NCBI GenBank assembly: GCA_037176705.1
Contig: CM073899.1
Coordinates: 6,944,001-7,008,000 of the forward strand
Length of the DNA: 64,000 nucleotides
Reading direction: 5' to 3'
From: Molossus alvarezi
Taxonomy: Eukaryota > Chordata > Mammalia > Chiroptera > Molossidae
The translations under genes and the position numbers were made by a program. The notes beneath the pieces were generated by a model. The model was not told the DNA's origin. It worked only from the letters and a program-made list of their open reading frames with translations, and searched no databases. This document shows, one piece after another, positions 56,330 to 64,000 of this stretch (the stretch's first letter is position 1; every line of letters starts with the position of its first letter).

Positions 56330-59300
56330 AACTCCCAAAAATCAAAGAGAAAGAATAAATTCTGAAATAAGCCGGAGGATGAAGAAAGCAATGTCCTTAT
56401 AGAGGGACACAAGTTAGAATTATATCTGGCTTCTCATCAAAAACCATGAAAGCCAGAAAATGGTAAAGTAAAATATTTAGTGTTAAAAGAGAAAACCATA
56501 AACTCAGAAGTCTACATCCTTGGAAATCATTCTTCTAAGGTGGAGAAATGATACACAACAGAGAATGCCTTACCAGAAGCCCTGTACTGCAACAATTATT
56601 ATAAGAATTTCATTAGGGATTAAGAAAATATCTCAGAAACTCAGATCCACATAAGAAAAACAAAAAAAGTAATGTATGAAAGCAGAGTATTTTATTTTTC
56701 TTATTTAATTGGAAACATAACTTTTCATTTAAAATAGTAACCATAACAATGTATGGGATCATTAAGAAGAATGATACCAATGTCGTAGTAGAGGAAATGA
56801 GTAAATTAGGAACATTCTGTTATAATGTATCTGAATTGTGCATAAAGCAGCATAGGGATATTTGAAAGTGCATATAGATTAATTAAAAGTGTATATTGGA
56901 AACTAATGTAAACACTAATTGTTTTTCATGTATTGTCACAACAACAAAAAAGAGATATAATGGACTCATATAGAAAGCTTAATTTGAACCAAGGAAATAA
57001 AACAGAAAAGAATTGAGAATGGGAGAAAGTGGAACAAATAGACAAAAGTATAAACTTGTGGATATTCATTGAGTATTATTTATGTATTTATTTGTTAATC
57101 CACACCCAAGGATATTTTCCATTGAATTTTAGATAGAGTGGAAGGGAGGGAGGGGGAGAGAAACATCAATGTGAGAGAGATACATCAATTGGCTGCTTTC
57201 CACATGACTGTGACCAGGGCAGCGGAACAAACCTGCAACCCATGTGCGTGCTCCTGACCGGGAATTAAACCTGCAACCCTTCGGACAGTGGGCCAATGTT
57301 CTAACCACTGAGTTAAACTGGCCAGGGCTTCACTGAGTTTTATTAATAATCACTTTATATTTGAATAATCCAAATACACAAACTAAAAGACAGATTGTCA
57401 GGGGGATGTACAAAGTTTACCCAAAAATAAATAAATAAATAATGTGAAGACATTGATAGGTTTGAGGTAAAGTCACAGAAAAACATATACCATGTTAATA
57501 CTAATCAAAGACAGCTGTGAAGATATTGCAATTACATGCAGAGTTCGGAACAAGAAAAATTAGCCCAGTTAAATAGGGGAATTGTGCAATAACATAGTGG
57601 TAGGATCTCTAGGAATAGGTAGTAATACTAAACACCTGACCACAGAACATCACAATGTATGAGGCAAATGCTGAAGGAACTGAAGGGAGAAGTAAGCATG
57701 CCCATTATGTAGTTGTAGATGCTAACAACACTCTCTCAAAACTGATAGTTCAAGCAGGTAGCAATTTAGTAAGGATATTCTTGAACCAAGCAACACTACT
57801 TTCAAATTGCTATAATAGACTTTTATGGAATAATCTTCCCAAAGACAGCAAAATGAATATTCTTCCCAAGCTGATATGAAAAATTTACAAACATAGACCA
57901 GAGTCTAGTTTAGAAAACAAACCTTAACAAATTTTGAAAAATAAAAATTTTACAAAATAAGGATTTCAGTAACAGAAAAATAGCTGAAAAATCCCCCAAA
58001 TGTTGGAAACAAAAGAATATCTTTCTACATAATGTATAAGTCAAAATAGAAGTTCAAAGAGAAATTTTAAAATATTTGACTAAGTAAAAATAAAATACAA
58101 CTTCTCAAAATTTGTGGAAAGCTTGGGAAGAAATTTATACCATTAAATTAATATTTTAATAAAGATGATTGAAACCAACGACCTAAGCTTCCATTATACA
58201 GGAAAGTCGAGAAATGAAAACCTATAGCATGAAGAGGAAAACAAATAATAAAAAATGAAGAGGAAATCAATGAAATGAAAAACAAAAACAACAGAGAGAA
58301 ATCAATAAAACTAAACCCTTATTCTTTTGAATTGATTAATAAAATTGATAAACTTTTAGCCATAATAGCCAATAAAATTTTTAAAAAATACAAATTACCA
58401 ATATCAAAAATAAAAGAGTGATTCTATCCATATTGACCCATGGACATTAAAAAAGGTTCAAAATGGAACATTATAAGTAACTGTATACCAACAACTTAAT
58501 AATTTAGATACAAATCAATTTTCTGAAAGACACAGCTACTAACACTCCCACACAGAGAAATCAATTTTCTGAAATGATTTCAGAAAACTACTAATAATAA
58601 ATTACAAAACCACCCAACCCAGAAAGTTTTCTTGGTGTGTTCTATCACTTATTTAATAAAGAAACTGTAGCAATCCCCCACAAGCTTTTCTAGAATATAA
58701 AAGCAGAGGCAACACATTGTAGATACCAAGAAATGATTTAAAAAAATTAATGTATGCAAATCTTTAAAAAAAAACATTTAAAAGGTTGGGGGATGTCATG
58801 ATGAAATGCAGAATGTGTCAAGAGAATCTTATATTGAAAATGTTTGAAACAATCTCACTGAAGGGATGGTGGTAGTGGTACTGTTCTATGTAAATTATAA
58901 ATGAATAAAATCTGTAAAACTGAAGGTAAAGAAGAATTGTACATAAAAACCTTCTACTCTACTTAATAAAGTTTTTCATACTGGGAATGGGTTAATAATT
59001 TTGGCACTGCTATACATGTGTACTGGATTCAAACTATTAAATAAATGAATGGCAGATGGTCCACACATCTGTTGGAGTAAAAGGTTACAGATAAGCAAAG
59101 GGAGGAGTCTAGAATGATCAATAATAATAGATTAATATTTAGTTTAATATAGATATGATGGCCACATATAGAAAAGTATATGAATAGACATGCATGTGAA
59201 CTAGCTTATAGACCCATGAATCTCCGGTCTAAAGCTGAGAATGCCCAGAAGACACCGGCACCAGCGGCTTGAGCACACCTAGCACCCTGGTTATGGTTTC

Positions 59301-59930
59301 TAATACATTATCTAATGAAGGGAAGCAGGACCTCTCAATAAATGGTTGACTCCTGGACTGGCAGGAAATATACAGGATGAGCCTGAAACATTCTTTAGTG
59401 CTGGAAACAAAGCTATATATATATATTTTAAGTCACAAGGAGTATTTAAAAGCAACACTGAAACCAATTGAAAGAGTTTATAATAGCCAAGCTGGAACCA
59501 CTTGAGAAATAAAAATAAAGTAGATTTAATTTTTAACCCAAATTATAAAATAAATATCCTCAAATCTATACTGATATATCAAAATGATTGAATAAATTAA
59601 TCAATTGAAATGAATACACATATCTCTCATTTAGCAAAATTCCAAGTAATGTATATAAATATGGAGAAACAGCATATTTCCTGCTGTTCTGCATGGTGAC
59701 CTCCTTCCAAAAAGCACAGTATGAGGAGAAAACAACAAGTAACTGTAGAGTGGAGAAACCTGACAAACTCTACCTCAGCCAGGTCATCGAGGTTAATATC
59801 AATGATGATGAAGTCAAGTTCATTGTACATACATTTTACATAACGTGACAAGAATGGCACTTGACTTCTGTGGTATTTCTCTCCAGAACACACAAACTCA
59901 TCTAATTACTAGAAAAATATCAGTTTTCAA
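56330..59930 (+). mobile_element. Old L1M element: ORF1 end, ORF2 pieces, 3' UTR
   Basis: ORF1 end (about 56340-56660: aaaccatgaaagccagaaaa), inter-ORF spacer, endonuclease region (57345-57880: taatccaaatacacaaacta, atactaatcaaagacagctg), then RT-side ORF2 (58180-58700: aaacctatagcatgaagagg, attgataaacttttagccat). The ORF2 C-terminus is not seen. The 3' UTR-like part (59040-59930) includes gtagagtggagaaacctgac, ggttaatatcaatgatgatg, caagaatggcacttgacttc and tggtatttctctccagaac. A VES splits it at 57079. A 74-codon open frame (57655-57879) is an ORF2 scrap. Confidence 0.7.
57079..57328 (-). repeat. VES SINE with 14-bp TSD
   Basis: On the minus strand: ccctggccagtttaactcag, 3' signature atccttgggtgtggattaac. 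TSD ttcattgagtatta (57065-57078) / ttcactgagtttta (57329-57342). Confidence 0.92.
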
Positions 59931-61489
59931 GATGTTGGTGAAGTAAGAAAATCTTTCTTGCATATCATCCCAGAACAAAACTGGAAAGAAAACTAAATTG
60001 GTGAACAATCACCCTGAATTGCCAACTGAAGATTATCTGAAGAGGAGACTTAACCAAGGACTGGCAAAGAAGGCAACCTCAAGACTGGTAGGAAAGAGAG
60101 ACACTGGGGCAGCTGGTCGCACACTCGTGGGTGGTAAGCCAAGAATTCAGAGGGATATCTCAGCTGCAAAAGGTTCCTTTTGAGAGGTATAAAGTCCAGG
60201 CCCTTGACCGAGCTCCTCGGTTCAAGGCACCAGAGCCAGAAACGGGCCCATGTGGTACCCAGCTGGGAAAGACAGCAGGGTTTCTGTTCACCATGGAGAG
60301 CCAGAGCCTGCTGGAGACACAGCCACTTTTTCAAAGGGCCAATGTACAAGATTTTTTTTTTCTTCACAGTCTCTCACCTGAGCTCCAGAGGAGGGAGCAC
60401 AATGCAGCCTGGAGTCACCTGAGGAGAGTATGAAGTGAGTGGCTTTGGGGAGAGATGTGGGAGAGAAACCACCAGGATCCCTGTGCTGAGTCATCCCCCA
60501 ATACCACACAGCCCTTTTTCTTGAGAGTAGCAAACTCCTCCCAGTGGCATCAGCCTAGGTAAAAGCAACTACCCCACCCTCTGGTATACCACTGGCCCCA
60601 GCCTCTAGAGTCCGCACTGCCCAGCCCTGTACCTTAAGACCTGCTGAGGAGACAGTGCCGTAGACCAAGGCATAGAAGTCTGGACAGACTCAGGCGGTGT
60701 CAGTGACTGGCTGTGAGGCAGGGCTATTTCTCCCATATTTCTGGTAACCTGCCTGGCACTTCCCCTCATGGGAGAGCCAAAAGAAACACCCAGCTTGCTG
60801 CAGACCCAACCTCTGGGCTCTGGAGGTCTCATTCACCTGCCTACTAGGGGCTCTGCATTGCTGAGGTCAGGGAAAAAATCTGGGACAGACTCAGGTGTGT
60901 GGCACACAACCACCATCTCCTGTGAAGGTTGAATGGTACCTCCACCTAATGGAAGATCCAGGGGTACCATCCTCCTGATTCTGCCAGAGGCTCTTTCAGA
61001 AACTAAGCTGGCAGCCAGCTGGCAGTTGGAGGCAGGTGGAGGCAGATACCGGAGTACCTTGGGGCATTTACAGACCCATAACTGAGCCCTGTGGTGTAAC
61101 AACCAGCTTTGGAGTGCGGCTTGGTCCTGCCGGAACTCAGCAAAGCCTAGCACAGGCAGCCACAAACTGTGGATCACTTACAGCTTCAGACACACTGCCG
61201 AGAGCCAGGTGTGGACACCCTCTGATGTTGGCTTACACCACAGAACCTCCCAGGAGGTATGAAACCAGCAAAGTGGGCAGCTTCACAAAACAGCAGAGCA
61301 AGATTCAACAGGGTTCAATACAGCATATCTAAAGAGTGACTGTAGCAAGTACTAAATTCTGCAGAGGCAAACTCCTTTTTTTTTTTTTTTTTTAATTTAA
61401 TCTTTTCCTTGTATATCTTTACTACTTTCTTCTTTCGTATCTCTTACATTTCTCTTTCCTTTTCTTACTGATTTTTTTTCCGATTATTT

Positions 61490-61709
61490 TAAAAAATATG
61501 TTATCACTGGTTTTTTAGAGAGTGAGAAAGGGGAAGAGAGAAAGAGAGAAAAACATCTGTTAGAAAGAGAAACATGGATCAGTTGTCTATTGCACTTTCC
61601 CTTCTGGGATCAAGCACACAATCCGGGCATGTACACTGACAGGAAATTGAACTGGTGAGCTCTCAGTGCATGGGATGACTTAAAACCAATTGAGCCATAC
61701 TGGCCATGG
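61490..61709 (-). repeat. Diverged VES SINE
   Basis: On the minus strand: accatggccagtatggctca, then tcagtgtacatgcccggatt, short-body subtype and A/T-rich tail. Inserted in the T-rich part of the older L1 leader. TSD unclear in the T-rich flanks. Confidence 0.83.
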
Positions 61710-61926
61710 TTCTTCATTAATTTTTATTCATTTCCCTTCTTTTCTTTCTATTTTTCTCTTCTTATTCTTAGTTTTATATTTTTTTCTCTTCTTTCTTTTT
61801 TTTCATATTCTTCATTTTCTTCTTCTCTCATTTTCTTTCTTTTATTAATCTTTTTTTTTCTGTTCTCTTTTCTTTTGGTTAATGTTCTTTCTGTTGATGT
61901 TGTTGGGGTTTTCTTGTTTTATTTTT

Positions 61927-61954
61927 GTTTGGTTTGGTTTGGTTTGGTTTGGTT
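61927..61954 (+). repeat. (TTTGG)n short tandem repeat
   Basis: Five or six tandem tttgg units. Confidence 0.9.
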
Positions 61955-62929
61955 CTGTAAGCAACTGTATAACAGCTAGGATGAATAGTCAGGGTTTAGC
62001 CTCACAGTCAGGGAGCCTGAGGGTAGAAACAACCCATGAATGGGCCAACAAAAATCAAGACCCAATTACAACAAAAGGGCCAATGTGACCCACACAAGGG
62101 ACACACATAGAGCATCAAGATCAAGAGACAAAGGAGACTGAACCAATGGTTCCAACTGGGCACATACTACTTAAGGTCACCCTACAAAGATTGGGTGTTA
62201 TAGCAATTCTATCTAATGCATATACAAAACACAAAGAGGTAGATAAAATGGGAAGACAAAAATATCAAGCCCCAAATAAAAGAAAAGGAGGAATGTCCAG
62301 GAAAAAAAGAGCTAAATGAAATGGAGGCAAGCAATTTATCAGATATAGAATTTAATTAATAGTTATAAGAATGCTCTAGGAACTCAGTGAGCCAGGACAG
62401 AGCGCTAAAATAGCCACATATACTTACTTCGGGGCTACAGAAGAGGGAGGGCAGACTGGGCTGGAACTCTGTGGGGACACCTGGTATGAGGAGGGCACTC
62501 AGAGTTTTTGCTGAGTTGCAGCCACAAATGACAGTGGCCAGTGTGCTCCTTCCCAGAAATGTGAGGAAAAGCAGCAACCACCACCCCCTCAGAAACTCAG
62601 CCTTTCCCAGGCGAGGCAAAGAAATGCAAATTGAGGATCATTAATAACCAGCATCTATCCCACCAGCTGGAAATACTCTTATGCAGAACATGAGGGCTAC
62701 ATTCCAAGGCACTGAGTAACTGAGACTACTAGCCTCCAGGAAAAAGCTAGAGGATAACTGAACCTCTCCTGGGCTTGCAAATCTACCCAGGAAAGTAAGA
62801 CTTGACAGTGGTGTTGAACCTGGGCCAACCCAGGACCACCCAAACTCAGTAGAGAAAGACACATACAGCAGAACACCAACACCCAGAGGGAAAATTTGTC
62901 AGGCTCCAAAACCCACTGAGATAGTCAAA

Positions 62930-63830
62930 ATGGTGAAACAAAGAAACAAATCCCAAATGAAAGAACAAGAGAACTCTATCAAATATGAGATCAATGAGAT
63001 GCAGCTAAGTAAATTATCAGAGGTAGAGTTCAGAGCCATGATCTTGAGGAAGCACAACAGCATGAGTAAGGACATCAACACCATGAGAAAACATATAGAA
63101 ACAATGAAAACCAACCAAGTAGAAATGAAGAATGACATAACAGAAATTAAGAACACATTGGAAGGACTAAACAGCAGAGTAGAGGAAGCTGAGAACCGGA
63201 TCAGTAAATTAGAAGACAGGGTAGAAAAAAAATCAACCAATCAGAAAACCAAAAGGAAAAAAAAAACACTTAAAAAAGAAAAAGGAGACAGCTTAAGAGA
63301 ACGGTGGGAAGACTGGAAACATAGTAACATTTGCATCATAGGAGTACCTGAAGAGGAAAAAAATGGGCAAGGGTTACAGAATATATTTGAAGTAATAGTG
63401 ACAGAAAATGTCCCTAATATGTTGAAAGAAGAAGGCATTCAAGTACAAGAAGCACAGAGAGCCCCAAGTAAGAAGAACCAGACAAGCTCATACCAAGACG
63501 CATAGTGATTAAAATGCCAAAAATTAAAGACAAAGAGAGAATCCTAAAGGCAGCAAGAGATAAGCAACAGGTGACCTAAAGAGGAAACCCCATAAGGCTC
63601 TCAGCTGACTTTTCAACAGAAACACTACAGGCCAGAAGATAGTGGCATGAAGTAATCAAGGTCATGAAAAACAAGGATCTCAATCCAAGACTACTCTATC
63701 CAGCAAAGCTATCATTCAAAATAGAATGTCAAATAAAGAGCTTTTCAGACAAAAAAATAGGCTAAGGGAATATATTACCACCAACCAGCACTACAAAATA
63801 TGCTGAAAGACTGCTATAATTAGTAGAAGA
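62930..63830 (+). pseudogene. L1 ORF1 with a late frameshift
   Basis: Open for 191 codons from 62930: N-terminus MVKQRNKSQMKEQENSIKYE, coiled coil (LEGLNSRVEEAENRISKLED), RRM start (NICIIGVPEEE), then EGIQVQEAQRAPSKK. A single-base loss near 63466 throws the frame to a stop at 63503. The C-terminal domain continues in another frame (RRIVIKMPKIKDKERILKAA) with further stops. This is the longest intact ORF1 piece in the window, but the protein would lack half its RNA-binding part. Confidence 0.87.
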
Positions 63831-63864
63831 AATAGGAAGAAACATATAACCACACTGAACAAAA

Positions 63865-64000
63865 ATGGCAATAAATAAGTACATATCAATTATCACCTTA
63901 AATGTGAATTGTTTGAATGCTCTGATCAACAGACACAGAGTAGCTGACTGGATAAGAAAGCATGACTCATATATATGTTGTTTATAAGAGACCCACTTCA
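63865..64000 (+). pseudogene. L1 ORF2 start with premature stop (partial)
   Basis: The start is MAINKYISIITLNVN, the endonuclease N-terminus. Codon 41 (63985-63987) is taa where the related L1 sequence has a Gln codon (caagagacccacttca context). So ORF2 is already terminated inside the window; the rest lies beyond the edge. Confidence 0.88.

Larger units (their letters stand above)
59931..62386 (+). mobile_element. Older L1 5' UTR and ORF1 start, VES-interrupted
   Basis: Starts tcaagatgttggtgaagtaa, as older mammalian L1 5' ends do, then a long GC-rich leader (60000-61370), a T-rich stretch (61380-61970) and ORF1-like sequence near the end (aaaaaaagagctaaatgaaa, tggaggcaagcaatttatca, aatgctctaggaactcagtg). 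The open frames in the GC-rich leader (for example 60131-60433 and 60833-61177 in opposite strands) lack domain features and overlap antisense partners, so I treat them as chance. At 62387 the sequence changes to a younger L1 5' UTR. Confidence 0.65.
62387..64000 (+). mobile_element. Younger bat L1, 5' UTR to ORF2 start, cut by window end
   Basis: 5' UTR 62387-62929 (aggaaagtaagacttgacag, cagcagaacaccaacacc matching the reverse of 54.9-55.0 kb), ORF1 62930 to about 63830, ORF2 start at 63865. It begins inside the 5' UTR relative to the 55.8-kb copy, so it is 5'-truncated. It sits directly on the older L1 ORF1 sequence. Confidence 0.87.

Noticed and set aside
58950..58985. Helitron (HeliBat) end suggested by ctactctacttaataaag
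   Set aside because: Only a short resemblance; I did not see the expected 5' TC start and 3' hairpin-CTAGT end.
60050..61332. Several 75-114-codon open frames on both strands
   Set aside because: GC-rich L1 5' leader; antisense pairs with no protein-family features.
62930..63505. 191-codon open frame as a host coiled-coil protein
   Set aside because: It is L1 ORF1 by order, neighbours and ORF2 start downstream.

Overview
The window looks like gene-poor chromosomal DNA from a microbat, most likely a vespertilionid. The diagnostic signals are about twenty copies of the tRNA-derived bat SINE family VES, several with intact target-site duplications (TSDs), together with SPIN-type hAT elements and L1 copies that share one distinctive 3' UTR. 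I found no intact host protein-coding gene, no RNA gene and no bacterial or phage-like feature. The only recognisable host coding sequence is a decayed retrocopy of FNTA (farnesyltransferase alpha subunit) at 16.9-17.8 kb.

Layout. 0-10.5 kb: mostly low-copy DNA, then an MLT1 LTR split by a SPIN hAT element, old L1M pieces, and a nearly complete HAL1 (half-L1, ORF1 only) interrupted by two VES SINEs and a 123-bp mariner-like MITE. 10.5-16 kb: mostly unassigned low-copy DNA with a second SPIN copy (perfect 8-bp TSD) and a CA microsatellite. 16.6-19.2 kb: the FNTA pseudogene cut by an L1 whose 5' half is inverted (twin priming). 20-21.4 kb: old L1 ORF2 with three VES insertions. 21.4-30 kb: a nest. 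A Tigger1 DNA transposon (minus strand) was split by a 5.7-kb L1 block, itself carrying a VES and a second L1 3' end in its tail, and split again by a solo LTR. 30-50 kb: old L1M fragments, VES copies, two oppositely oriented copies of one LTR-like repeat (33.1 and 46.1 kb), another solo LTR (36.5 kb), an L1-derived inverted repeat (37.6 kb), microsatellites and much unassigned DNA. 50.5-55.8 kb: a near full-length minus-strand L1 with an internal ORF2 deletion. 55.8-64 kb: old L1M material, an older L1 5' region, and a younger L1 whose ORF1 and start of ORF2 run off the window end.

Every L1 ORF2 copy that can be judged is dead (stops, frameshifts, deletion, altered catalytic FADD motif), so the genes here do not act together; the window records successive transposition. 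Insertion order can be read from nesting: MLT1, L1M, HAL1 and Tigger1 are oldest, then SPIN, mariner MITE, LTRs and the bat L1s, with VES generally last. I did not find a convincing undescribed biological system. The most worthwhile leads are a possible exon with an ITIM-like motif at 9.86 kb, the paired LTR-like repeats, a head-only VES, and the L1 rearrangements. Family names are from memory of consensus sequences, not from a database search.
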